Source: Neiella holothuriorum
Lineage (GTDB): Bacteria > Pseudomonadota > Gammaproteobacteria > Enterobacterales > Neiellaceae
Direction of reading: 5' to 3'
DNA length: 64,000 bases
Assembly: GCF_019457915.1 (NCBI RefSeq)
Contig: NZ_JAHZSS010000001.1
Location: 1 to 64,000 of the forward strand
The notes under the pieces were generated by a model. The model had not been told where the DNA came from and made no database searches. It saw only the letters and a program-made list of their open reading frames with translations. A program made the translations under genes and the position numbers. Position 1 is the stretch's first letter; every line of letters begins with the position of its first letter. Of this stretch, positions 55,829 to 64,000 are shown in pieces.

Positions 55829-57551
55829 ACTCAAGCAACGCTTAGGCGACTTGCTGGTTAATGCCGGCAAGCTAACCGAGCAGCAGCTGCAACAAGCGCT
55901 GGTCGATCAGCGCGCGAGCGGCCGTAAGCTGGGGCAGACGCTGATTGACTCCGGCGTGTTATCGGAAACGGATTTGATGCGCTTTTTGGCGCGGCAGCTC
56001 GATGTTCCGTTCTTAGATTTACAAGACATCACTGTGCCTCCGGCAATTGTAACCTTACTGCCGGAAGTGCTCGCCCGTCGTTATCGAGCCTTGGTCTTCA
56101 AGCGTGAAGAGGGCATGGTTGGCGTTGCCACTGCCGACCCCGCAGACCTTAGCGCCCTTGATGCCATTGAAGATCGACTGGGCGATTATCAGATTGAATG
56201 GGCGGTTGTACGCGAGTCGCAATTATTCGAAGCCTTTGATCAGCTTTATCGTCGGACGCAGGAAATTTCGTCCTACGCAACGCAGTTGGGTGAGGAATAC
56301 TCGGAGGATGATGAATTTGATTTGTCTGATTCGTTAACCGATGAGTCGGAAGGCGAAGCCACCGTTGCTCGCTTGCTGCAGTCTATTTTTGAAGATGCGG
56401 TGCAAGTCAAAGCGTCAGATATTCATATTGAGCCGGAAGCGAACTTGATTCGAATTCGGCAGCGGGTTGATGGCGATCTGCAAGAACAGATTATCGACCA
56501 AGCAAATATTGCGTCAGCCTTAGTGTTGCGTCTTAAGCTGATTGCCGGTTTGGACATTTCAGAAAAGCGCTTGCCGCAAGACGGCCGTTTTCATATCAAT
56601 GTGCGCAAACACTCCATTGATGTGCGGATCTCAACCATGCCGGTGCAAAACGGCGAGTCGGTCGTGATGCGCTTACTCGACCAATCGGCTGGTTTATTAT
56701 CGATGAATGAAACCGGCATGCCGGAACACATTCTGCGCCGCTTCCGATTACAGTTATCGCGCCCTCACGGCATGATTCTAGTGACCGGCCCAACGGGCTC
56801 GGGTAAAACCACTACCTTGTATGGTGCGCTGAGTGAAATGAACACCGCATCGCGCAAGATTATTACGGTGGAAGATCCAGTTGAATACCGCTTGTCGCGC
56901 ATTAACCAAGTGCAAGTGAACGCTAAAATTGGTCTCGATTTTTCCAGTGTCTTACGTACTGCGTTGCGTCAAGATCCGGATGTATTGCTGGTCGGCGAGA
57001 TGCGAGACCATGAAACCGTTGAAATTGGATTGCGTGGCGCGTTAACGGGCCACATGGTGCTTTCAACCTTACACACGAATGATGCCATTAGTACCGCTTT
57101 GCGACTGCTCGATATGGGCGCGCCGGGTTATTTAGTGGCGAGTTCTTTGCGGGCCGTTGTAGCGCAACGTTTGGTAAAACGGTTGTGCTCTAACTGTGAA
57201 GAAGACTACCAACCAACGCCTGATGAATTGAGTTGGTTGCAACACATTGCAGGAGAGGCATTACCCGCCGGTACCCGCTTCAAAACCAGCACTGGCTGTC
57301 AAAGCTGTCAGCAATCTGGCTACAAAGGCCGAGTTGGCGTCTTTGAATGGCTGGAGCTAGATGATCAGATGATTGCCGCGCTGCGTGATAGCGACACTCA
57401 ACGCTTTTCGGTCGCAGCTCGGAATAGTAGCTACTATCAACCGTTAGCCTCGGCGGCACTTCAATACGCCATGGCCGGTATCACCACGGTGGATGAAGTA
57501 CTTCGCTTAGCGGAGTATTTGGTTGACCAAGATGAGACGAGCGAACAGTAA
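55815..57551 (+). CDS. mshE: MSHA pilus extension ATPase MshE
   Basis: A 578-residue GspE/PilB-type motor. The N-terminal 110 residues form an MshEN domain (RLGDLLVNAGKLTEQQL with the repeated RLGxxL-type helix motif), known in Vibrio to bind cyclic di-GMP and thereby drive pilus extension. The motor part has Walker A GPTGSGKTT, Walker B in DVLLVGEMRDHET, and a zinc tetracysteine (CSNCEE and CQSCQQ). It overlaps mshN by 14 bases. Confidence 0.95.
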   Translation: MAKIKLKQRLGDLLVNAGKLTEQQLQQALVDQRASGRKLGQTLIDSGVLSETDLMRFLARQLDVPFLDLQDITVPPAIVTLLPEVLARRYRALVFKREEGMVGVATADPADLSALDAIEDRLGDYQIEWAVVRESQLFEAFDQLYRRTQEISSYATQLGEEYSEDDEFDLSDSLTDESEGEATVARLLQSIFEDAVQVKASDIHIEPEANLIRIRQRVDGDLQEQIIDQANIASALVLRLKLIAGLDISEKRLPQDGRFHINVRKHSIDVRISTMPVQNGESVVMRLLDQSAGLLSMNETGMPEHILRRFRLQLSRPHGMILVTGPTGSGKTTTLYGALSEMNTASRKIITVEDPVEYRLSRINQVQVNAKIGLDFSSVLRTALRQDPDVLLVGEMRDHETVEIGLRGALTGHMVLSTLHTNDAISTALRLLDMGAPGYLVASSLRAVVAQRLVKRLCSNCEEDYQPTPDELSWLQHIAGEALPAGTRFKTSTGCQSCQQSGYKGRVGVFEWLELDDQMIAALRDSDTQRFSVAARNSSYYQPLASAALQYAMAGITTVDEVLRLAEYLVDQDETSEQ

Positions 57552-58771
57552 TGGCCCGTTATAGTTATCAGGCACGTAATGGCCAAGGACAGGAGGTTCG
57601 AGGCGATCTCGAAGCTCCAAGTCAGGCAGCCGTTGCTGATAGCTTGCTGCGTCGCAGTTTAGTGCCGGTAAAAATAGAGCTAGCACCAGAGAAATCCGAA
57701 GGGTTTGATTTTAAAAGCTTGCTAGAAAAGCCAATTGACCTTGATGAATTGGTTATTTTTTCGCGTCAAATGTATGCCCTGACAAAAGCTGGCGTTCCCA
57801 TGCTGGCAGCAATTTCCGGTTTGGCCGAAGCCAGTCACAGTGCTTTAGTCAAGCGCACACTTGATGAGTTAGTTGAACAGCTCGAAAGTGGCCGTCCACT
57901 ATCAACCGCAATGGCGGCGCACCCCAAAGTCTTTAACCGCATGTACATCAGCATGGTCCATGTTGGCGAAAATACGGGGCAGCTCGAAGAAACATTCTTC
58001 CAACTCGCGCAGTATTTAGAAAAAGAGCAGGAAACTCGCCGCCGCATTAAAGCCGCGGTGCGCTACCCAACATTTGTGCTGATCGCCATTGGGCTGGCCA
58101 TGGTGGTTCTCAATATCATGGTGATCCCAAAATTTGCCGAGATGTTTGCTCAGTTTAATGCCGAGTTGCCGTGGCCAACGCGGTTCTTGATTGGCATGTC
58201 GGATATGTTCGTGAACTATTGGCCCCTCATGTTAATCACGCTGGTGTTGCTGGTGGTCGGGGTTCGAACGTATGTGAACACTGAAAAAGGCCGGCTTAAC
58301 TGGGATCGAATTAAGGTGCGTTTGCCGATTATCGGCTCGATTATTGGCCGTTCTACGCTTGAGCGCTATAGCCGTAGTTTCTCGATTATGCTCAAAGCTG
58401 GCGTACCGATTAATCAGGCGCTGACCTTGGTGGCTAGCGCCGTCGATAACGCCTTTATGTCAGAGCGCATTGCCGACATGCGGCGTGAAATTGAACGCGG
58501 TGACAGTTTATTACGCACCAGTCGCCGTAGTGAATTGTTTACGCCGTTAGTGCTGCAAATGGTCGCTGTGGGCGAAGAAACCGGTCGCATTGACGAATTG
58601 TTGCTAGAAGCGGCTGATTATTACGAACGTGAAGTAGATTTTGATCTGAAATCGTTAACCGCTCGAATTGAACCAATTTTAATCACCGTAGTCGCAATAA
58701 TGGTTCTAATTTTAGCCTTGGGTATCTTTACCCCAATGTGGGACATGATGCGCGCGGTTCGAGGCGGCTAA
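57551..58771 (+). CDS. mshG: MSHA inner-membrane platform protein MshG
   Basis: 406 residues with two GspF/PilC repeats (FSRQMYALTKAGVPML in the first, YSRSFSIMLKAGVPI in the second) and three predicted membrane helices. It is the rotor platform moved by MshE. Stop and start overlap with both neighbours. Confidence 0.93.
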   Translation: MARYSYQARNGQGQEVRGDLEAPSQAAVADSLLRRSLVPVKIELAPEKSEGFDFKSLLEKPIDLDELVIFSRQMYALTKAGVPMLAAISGLAEASHSALVKRTLDELVEQLESGRPLSTAMAAHPKVFNRMYISMVHVGENTGQLEETFFQLAQYLEKEQETRRRIKAAVRYPTFVLIAIGLAMVVLNIMVIPKFAEMFAQFNAELPWPTRFLIGMSDMFVNYWPLMLITLVLLVVGVRTYVNTEKGRLNWDRIKVRLPIIGSIIGRSTLERYSRSFSIMLKAGVPINQALTLVASAVDNAFMSERIADMRREIERGDSLLRTSRRSELFTPLVLQMVAVGEETGRIDELLLEAADYYEREVDFDLKSLTARIEPILITVVAIMVLILALGIFTPMWDMMRAVRGG

Positions 58772-59223
58772 TGACGCAAGCCGACCAACAAGATGCAGGC
58801 AACCGGCGCCGTTTGATGACGGTCATTTGCATCATGTTGATGCTACTACTAATGTTTCAGGTCACTCGGCTGCTGAATCAACAGCGCAGTGGCTGGGATA
58901 GCTCGGTATTTGCTGTACTAGAGCGCGATTTTCAAGTGGCCGTGGCAACCGTTTATGCCGAGGCAAAGATACAAGGCCGCGTTCGCAACGTGACCTTGTG
59001 GCAGCGCCAAATTGATGTCAATAAAGCGGGCCGACCGGCAATTTATGATGATAAGGGCCAGCTTGATTGTGCCACCATTTGGCAGCAAGTCATGGGCTTT
59101 AGAACAGATTCAAAAGCTACGCCCATCGCAACATTGGGCTTAGTTCGAACGACGAATGATGTGTCGTCTAGTGGGTGCCGATTCATTGGCTCGGCAGAAG
59201 ATTTTTTTGACTATTATCCGTGA
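58771..59223 (+). CDS. mshF: MSHA biogenesis protein MshF
   Basis: 150 residues from ATG 58771, which overlaps the mshG stop (TAATG). One membrane helix at about 16-35 (LMTVICIMLMLLLMFQV) and a periplasmic tail with two cysteines. Assigned as MshF by size, topology and gene order. Confidence 0.8.
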   Translation: MTQADQQDAGNRRRLMTVICIMLMLLLMFQVTRLLNQQRSGWDSSVFAVLERDFQVAVATVYAEAKIQGRVRNVTLWQRQIDVNKAGRPAIYDDKGQLDCATIWQQVMGFRTDSKATPIATLGLVRTTNDVSSSGCRFIGSAEDFFDYYP

Positions 59224-59332
59224 GTGTTAAAAAGTCGTTAATTCTCAACGGGTTCACTGTTTTTTAAAAAGTTTGCAGCTATACTTGGCGGCAATGTCGA
59301 AGCGCTGTAACGTCAATACACAAAGGTTGAGT

Positions 59333-59932
59333 ATGAAAGCAACACAAGCTGGTTTCTCATTAATTGAATTGGTCATTGTGGTGACCATTTTAGGGTTGCT
59401 GGCAGTCACAGCATTGCCGCGCTTCCTTGATGTGACCGAAGAAGCCCAGATTGCCAACATCGAAGGTATGGCGGGTGGTTTTGCAACCGGTGTTAGCTTA
59501 GTCCGTGCTCAGTGGGAAGCTGAAGGGCGACCACAAGAAGGTTCGGGCGATTCGGCTGTGAATAGTGTGGTTTATGACGGTCAGCTGATGTATTTGACCA
59601 GTGAATTAGCTGGTACTTCATCTCCGGGCTACCCGGTCAACTCTGGCTCGGGCAATACAGATACCAGCATCACCATGGACACGACTCGATGCATGCGGGT
59701 GTGGAATTCGATTCTGCAAAATCCGGCAACGGTGACCGACACCATTGGTGAAGCAGCGGATAACCGGTACTTTGCAAGTGTTGAAGCTGGTGACTGTGTA
59801 TACCACCTGACTCAAACATTAGAGCGCGACTCAAGCGGCAACTACACCGCGCCGGACGGCACTGATGATGGCAATAATTTTGTTTACTCGCCCGGCTTTG
59901 GTAGCGTGCGCGTGAATATTAATAGCAACTAA
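59333..59932 (+). CDS. mshB: Type IV prepilin-like protein MshB
   Basis: A 199-residue minor pilin with a class III signal (MKATQAG|FSLIELVIVVTILGLLA; Glu at position +5 of the mature protein). Its globular domain has two cysteines (TTRCMRV, AGDCVYH). The start at 59333 gives the short leader expected for prepilins. A 109-base gap before the gene contains a TATACT box at 59280-59285 but no good -35; it may be the start of the second MSHA transcription unit. Confidence 0.88.
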   Translation: MKATQAGFSLIELVIVVTILGLLAVTALPRFLDVTEEAQIANIEGMAGGFATGVSLVRAQWEAEGRPQEGSGDSAVNSVVYDGQLMYLTSELAGTSSPGYPVNSGSGNTDTSITMDTTRCMRVWNSILQNPATVTDTIGEAADNRYFASVEAGDCVYHLTQTLERDSSGNYTAPDGTDDGNNFVYSPGFGSVRVNINSN

Positions 59933-59957
59933 TTGAACTCCTTAGGGGATAATTAAA

Positions 59958-60455
59958 ATGAAACAACAACAAGGCTTTACCCTGATCGAACTGGTCGTAG
60001 TGATCGTGATCCTGGGGATTTTAGCGGTGACCGCCGCGCCACGTTTTATTAACTTGCAAGGTGATGCTCGTTTGTCAGCTCTGCAGGGGCTCAAAGGGGC
60101 TATCGAAGGGGCTAACTCGTTGGTTTATAGTCGAGCAGCGATTGATGGTGTAGAAAGTTTTGCACACGATGATGCTACCAATTCATCAGATATTACTATT
60201 CAGGGGCAAACTGTCTCACTCCAATATGGTTACGTTCAAGCCACTGTTGCTGAGCTTGAAAAAGCTATGGCATTTGATGCCGATGAATGGCAATACACCG
60301 AAGGCGATGGAACTATTGAGTTTTGGCCAACAGGTGTTGCTCAGACGGCCAGCGTATGTAGTTTGACATACACAGAGCCTTCAGGAGGAACTAATCTCGT
60401 CTATACGATTACTTATGGGCCAACTGACATTGATGCAACTGACTGCGGTGGTTAA
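59958..60455 (+). CDS. mshA: Major MSHA pilin MshA
   Basis: A 165-residue prepilin: leader [23 protein letters not shown], Glu5 present, and a C-terminal disulfide loop formed by ASVCSL and TDCGG. SD TTAGGGGA is strong. A terminator-like hairpin 20 bases after the stop would favour high mshA mRNA over the downstream minor pilins, as suits the major subunit. Confidence 0.93.
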   Translation: MKQQQGFTLIELVVVIVILGILAVTAAPRFINLQGDARLSALQGLKGAIEGANSLVYSRAAIDGVESFAHDDATNSSDITIQGQTVSLQYGYVQATVAELEKAMAFDADEWQYTEGDGTIEFWPTGVAQTASVCSLTYTEPSGGTNLVYTITYGPTDIDATDCGG

Positions 60456-60475
60456 CTCTGATTAGTGAGGTCAAC

Positions 60476-60498
60476 AAAGCAGCTTCGGCTGCTTTTTT
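60476..60498 (+). terminator. Terminator/attenuator after mshA
   Basis: Stem AAAGCAGC / GCTGCTTT with loop TTCG and T run. The genes mshC-mshQ follow on the same strand without an obvious strong promoter, so it is probably leaky. Confidence 0.85.
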
Positions 60499-60613
60499 GT
60501 TTTCTGTGCTCTTAAATCCTCACTATCTTCACAGGCTGATGGTTTTTTCTGCCATTTTTCACTGGCTTGGATACAATAAAACATAATTAATCTGCTTTAA
60601 CTTCGAGCGCTCA

Positions 60614-61093
60614 ATGGGCACAACCAAGCGAATTCTGCGACACGCACAAACAGGCTTTACCACCGTTGAATTGGTGGTGATCATTATTGTGTTGGGGGTC
60701 ATTGCGGTTACCGCAGCTCCTCGTTTTGTAGGCTCGCAAGGTTTTGAAGAAACCGCACTACGCGATGAGTTGTTGCAGCGCCTGCGTGCAGTGCAGCTCA
60801 GTGCAATGAATGGAGCGGAATCGGATTGCCACATGCTGGTGATTGATGCCAACCAGTTTGGCGTTTCCGAAATGAATTCTGAATCGCCGGTTGCTTCCCC
60901 CCCTTGCCCTGGCACCTTGGAGCACGTGAGCAACTACAGTAGCGTTACCATCACCACCGGCCAATTTGAATTTGATCGCATAGGCCGGCCGCTAAACAGT
61001 TGCAATGGCGGCTGTGATATTAGCGTTGAAGGCAGTGGCGGCGACACTGAAACCATTCGCATCGAGACTGAGGGCTTTATTCATGCGCTCTAG
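60614..61093 (+). CDS. mshC: MSHA minor pilin MshC
   Basis: 159 residues with a class III leader ending in QTG|FTTVELVVIIIVLG and Glu5. Cysteines in the globular part (ESDCHML, SCNGGC). Gene order places it as mshC. It overlaps mshD by 11 bases. Confidence 0.88.
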   Translation: MGTTKRILRHAQTGFTTVELVVIIIVLGVIAVTAAPRFVGSQGFEETALRDELLQRLRAVQLSAMNGAESDCHMLVIDANQFGVSEMNSESPVASPPCPGTLEHVSNYSSVTITTGQFEFDRIGRPLNSCNGGCDISVEGSGGDTETIRIETEGFIHAL

Positions 61094-61652
61094 TCCGCAC
61101 CAAACAACAGCGGCGCAAGCCGGTTTTACCCTAATTGAAATTGTTGTCAGCATCGTGGTACTCGGTATTGCGCTACTGATTGTGACCTCGGTACTGGCAC
61201 CACAAGCGCGCAATACCGTTGATCCTGTCATGGATGTAAAAGCCAGCGAATTGGCGCAAACCTTTCTCAACGAAGCTCTTGCTAAATCTTACGATCACAA
61301 CTCTGACCACAACGGTAGCCGTTGGCGCTGCGGCGAGACCATTATTGGCTTAACCATCGCCGCTTGCTCTACCGCCGGAGAGCTGGGGCCGGATGGTGAA
61401 ACTCGTGCACAATTCAATGATGTGGATGACTACATTACTAATGGTTTTATTAGTGGTGATGCCCTATTAGACTCGTCGGAAAATATCATCGGCAACCTTT
61501 ATCCTAATTTTTCCGTTGCTATTGATGTGGTTCATGACGCAGCGGGTTTCAACGGCGGTAGCGGTACCGACATTGCTAAACGTATTGATGTAACCGTGCG
61601 CGTCCCGTCTGGCAATGAGATTGTCTTTAGTGCGTACCGAGGCAATTACTAA
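61083..61652 (+). CDS. mshD: MSHA minor pilin MshD
   Basis: 189 residues from ATG 61083; the longer frame from 61005 would put an overlong leader before AAQAG|FTLIEIVVSIVVLG. It overlaps mshC and shares TAATG with mshO. Confidence 0.88.
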   Translation: MRSSPHQTTAAQAGFTLIEIVVSIVVLGIALLIVTSVLAPQARNTVDPVMDVKASELAQTFLNEALAKSYDHNSDHNGSRWRCGETIIGLTIAACSTAGELGPDGETRAQFNDVDDYITNGFISGDALLDSSENIIGNLYPNFSVAIDVVHDAAGFNGGSGTDIAKRIDVTVRVPSGNEIVFSAYRGNY

Positions 61653-62503
61653 TGGCCCTCCCTAAAAAGCGAAGGCTTCTAGCGAGAAGCACGCTGCCGA
61701 CATCCATGAACATGCGTCTCCAGCGTGGCTTTACCTTAATGGAGCTGGTGGTGGTGATTGTGTTGCTCGGAATTATCGCCATTGCCACCTCGAACTTCGT
61801 GGTGACCGGCGTTGAAATTTTTACGCGAGGTATTGACCGCCAGCACATGGCATCTACTGGGCGATTTGTGGTGGAGCGCCTATCGCGCGAAATTCGCAAT
61901 GCGGTGCCGGGTAGTGTGACAGTTCGTGATGACTTGGGCGATTGCATTGAGTTTCGCCCCATTGAAGCCACATTCTTTTATCTTGATGCGCCTATTGCCC
62001 CCTTACCTGCGGCAAACACGGCGATGGTCGCGACCAACACCAATTTTGTATTCGATAGCGACGCGAATGACTATGACGCCATTATTTACCCTTTAGATCG
62101 CCAACATGTGTTTTCAGGTGGCGGGCAATCCCGCGCGGTACAAGTAGAGCAAGATGGTTTAACCGACAACGGCGACAACTCGCTCACATTGACCTTTGCT
62201 TCGGCTTTTCAGTTTCCAGAAGACTCGCCTGCACAGCGGTTATTTTTGGCTCGGGAAGTGGTCAGTTTTTGTTTGGTGAGCGGCCAGTTATACCGCCACT
62301 CCAGCCGAAACGGCAATATTAGCCCCGGCACCAATGGCAGCTTAATGGGGCGTTGGTTTGATAATCGTTCTGGCGAGGCCATGTTTAATATCAGCCAATC
62401 ACAATATTCTGGTGTCTCGCTAGTGCAACTATTGTTGCGCTTGAATGAGCGTGATGAAGACGTGGTACTGAATCATGAAATCCACTTGCTGCAGGTGCCT
62501 TAA
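61652..62503 (+). CDS. mshO: MSHA minor pilin MshO
   Basis: 283 residues with the prepilin segment RG|FTLMELVVVIVLLG starting near residue 25; later in-frame ATGs (residues 19 and 21) would give a shorter leader. A PilW/GspJ-like minor pilin by size and position. Confidence 0.87.
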   Translation: MALPKKRRLLARSTLPTSMNMRLQRGFTLMELVVVIVLLGIIAIATSNFVVTGVEIFTRGIDRQHMASTGRFVVERLSREIRNAVPGSVTVRDDLGDCIEFRPIEATFFYLDAPIAPLPAANTAMVATNTNFVFDSDANDYDAIIYPLDRQHVFSGGGQSRAVQVEQDGLTDNGDNSLTLTFASAFQFPEDSPAQRLFLAREVVSFCLVSGQLYRHSSRNGNISPGTNGSLMGRWFDNRSGEAMFNISQSQYSGVSLVQLLLRLNERDEDVVLNHEIHLLQVP

Positions 62504-62504
62504 G

Positions 62505-62993
62505 ATGTGCAAATCACCGTCATCACTCTTGCTGCGTTCACCTCTCTTGCCGGCTTCACCACAGTCGCAACGAGGCGCCAGCTTAATGGTATCGATCTTC
62601 GTGTTGGTGGTGTTGTCGTTGTTGGCTGCGAGCTTGATTAATGTGGTTTCAGATAGCTCTCGAACTGTCGCCGTTGAAGTCTATGGTACTCGGGCGCTGA
62701 TGGCCGCACAGAGTGGTGCTGACTTGGCGCTAGTGAGTTTGTTTCCGTTAACCAATGGTGCCGGTGCTGGCTGCGATGCGGTGCCGAATTCTGATAATAG
62801 CCGCTTTGAAGGGCAACCTGGCTTGAATGGTTGCTCTGCCTCGGTGACATGTGGTGAACAACTGTTGCCAGGTGGCGGCGCGGATGTGCTTTATACCATT
62901 ACCTCAACGGGCTTTTGTCAGGCCGGTACAGGTCAAGAAACCATACGCGTCGAACGCGTGATAGAGCTTGAAGCCAGAGGAGTGAGCTTGTGA
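62505..62993 (+). CDS. mshP: MSHA biogenesis protein MshP
   Basis: 162 residues from ATG 62505. The N-terminal hydrophobic helix QRGASLMVSIFVLVVLSLLA resembles PilX-like pilins but lacks the Glu5 of normal prepilins. Cysteine-rich tail. Starts one base after the mshO stop. Confidence 0.85.
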   Translation: MCKSPSSLLLRSPLLPASPQSQRGASLMVSIFVLVVLSLLAASLINVVSDSSRTVAVEVYGTRALMAAQSGADLALVSLFPLTNGAGAGCDAVPNSDNSRFEGQPGLNGCSASVTCGEQLLPGGGADVLYTITSTGFCQAGTGQETIRVERVIELEARGVSL

Positions 62994-64000
62994 TTGGTTG
63001 GCGCCGCGTTGTTGTATTTGCATTGTCTGGTTGGCTGGCACTATGGCCTGTTCAGTATGCAATTGCGGCCAGTTGTAACGTGGTGCTATCAAAAGCATTG
63101 CAAGGAGTTCAGGAAAAGAAAAATGGCAACAATACAGGGGCATTTTTCACTCAAAACAACTCAAGCTCCCGTATCCACAATGTTGTCGGCCAGCAATTTG
63201 ATTTTGCCCGAGTTAATGGCTGGCTGACTCCTTCCGGTTGTAATGATGGTTCAGGGAATGAGTTCCAATGTCAGATATCGGGTGATACAGGCGTTCGAGG
63301 CAATCCCGTACCGGATATTCCTCAGAACAATCAATCTGATTCAATAAATGCTTATGGCGGCATTACCGCTTACCTTGGCGTACCTGAATGGTTAGCTCCG
63401 TTTCTTAGCGATGATTATTTAGTGAATAGCGACCACCGATACAAAGATATAGATGTTGGAGGGACTGTTTATTTTTGGGGGGGGCCAGGTGCGAACGAAA
63501 ATAGCAAAGGCTACATCGAGTACAGTGTTGATCGAGTAAATCTTTACGGCGGCGTAATATCGGTTCCTCCTGGTGATTTTCTGGTCGCAAAGAGTTTTGA
63601 AATTCCAGGCGGCTCGTTTGAACCACAAGGCGATGAACGCCCAGATGGTTGGGACGATTTTTTATCGGGCTTCTCATCCACTGAAAGAGCCGCTTTTTAT
63701 GATGAGCTTATTGCGCAGGGTTTTCGCAGTACAGAGTCGAGTTCGTATATATTTTTTGAGCGCATACTGTATCGGTTCTTGAGTATTACACTAAGCGGTC
63801 TAGAAGACTTCCTATGGCCGTTAGATCATATTTCTTCAACGACTCGGGTGAGACTAAATTCGGATCTGAATATTAATAATGCTGCAGCTCGGATGAATGA
63901 TGCAACGGGGGCTCAATCAAAAAATTTAGTGGTTCATACCAGTGAAAAAATGGAGATGAGCGGCGGTGTTTTTCGCGGTTCACTGATTCAAACGGATGAG
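62990..64000 (+). CDS. mshQ: MSHA biogenesis protein MshQ, N-terminal part (cut by window end)
   Basis: The frame from GTG 62990 stays open for 337 codons to the last base. GGAG precedes the start, which overlaps the mshP stop. The protein begins with a signal peptide (VVVFALSGWLALWPVQYAIA-ASC) and continues with Asn/Gly/Ser-rich beta-type sequence (ITAYLGVPEWLAPF, GGTVYFWGGPG, MSGGVFRGSLIQTDE). Members of this family are large surface proteins of over 1000 residues. The call rests on position and on this N-terminus. Base composition is more AT-rich than in the genes before it. Confidence 0.8.
   Translation, partial: MIGWRRVVVFALSGWLALWPVQYAIAASCNVVLSKALQGVQEKKNGNNTGAFFTQNNSSSRIHNVVGQQFDFARVNGWLTPSGCNDGSGNEFQCQISGDTGVRGNPVPDIPQNNQSDSINAYGGITAYLGVPEWLAPFLSDDYLVNSDHRYKDIDVGGTVYFWGGPGANENSKGYIEYSVDRVNLYGGVISVPPGDFLVAKSFEIPGGSFEPQGDERPDGWDDFLSGFSSTERAAFYDELIAQGFRSTESSSYIFFERILYRFLSITLSGLEDFLWPLDHISSTTRVRLNSDLNINNAAARMNDATGAQSKNLVVHTSEKMEMSGGVFRGSLIQTDE

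Noticed and set aside
59224-59332. Possible sigma-54 promoter before mshB
   Set aside because: A TTTGCA element is present, but no GG at the required distance upstream; only an unpaired TATACT box remains.

Overview
The window looks like chromosomal DNA of a marine gammaproteobacterium of the Alteromonadales/Vibrionales type. The evidence is a complete MSHA pilus gene order, an Alteromonadales-style GlcNAc regulon (LacI-type NagR sites, NagB-II, NagK, NagP), large TonB-dependent receptors for polysaccharides, and uvrA-MFS-ssb synteny. Genus cannot be fixed from sequence alone. I see no insertion sequence, phage, CRISPR array or tRNA. All functions are assigned by reading motifs; no database search was run.

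Layout. 1-425: end of an rRNA operon (3' end of 5S rRNA, a second short copy of the 5S tail, three terminators). 0.8-6.9 kb: orphan periplasmic binding protein, 2Fe-2S ferredoxin, a minimal polysaccharide-export pair (short OPX protein plus Wzc-like protein) and small unknown proteins. 6.9-11.3 kb: a GlcNAc-type PTS, with EIIA-HPr-EI in one polypeptide and EIIC followed by two EIIB domains in the other. 12-19.5 kb: second orphan binding protein, small lipoprotein, uvrA, YajR-like MFS, ssb, ACR3 arsenite pump.

20-31.5 kb: an alginate-use cluster. It holds an iron-type alcohol dehydrogenase (candidate DEH reductase), a GntR/FCD regulator, a TonB-dependent receptor, a two-domain PL6 alginate lyase, a hexuronate-type MFS importer, KDG kinase and KDPG aldolase. 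Together these could take alginate through DEH, KDG and KDPG to pyruvate and glyceraldehyde-3-phosphate. Near-identical palindromes (TTACCAAYTGGTAA) and a second motif (CTGTCWGACCAG) precede several of its transcription units. Between this cluster and the next gene lies a promoter-hairpin-terminator unit that could encode a small RNA.

32-34.4 kb: a SCO1/SenC protein paired with a membrane chemoreceptor. 34.5-46.3 kb: chitin/GlcNAc cluster (nagP, nagA, nagB-II, nagK, GH20 hexosaminidase, TonB receptor, LacI regulator) with two NagR palindromes. 46.6 kb to the end: the MSHA pilus locus in the order mshH(csrD)-I-I2-J-K-L-M-N-E-G-F-B-A-C-D-O-P-Q. An oppositely oriented PLP-enzyme gene lies between mshH and mshI. 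mshQ is cut by the window end.

The main theme is life on algal and chitinous surfaces: attachment by the MSHA pilus, and polymer capture and breakdown by two TonB/glycan-enzyme systems. The least explained items are the small-RNA candidate after eda, the operator families, the three-hairpin spacer before kdgK, the tandem EIIB domains and the reduced OPX/Wzc pair.
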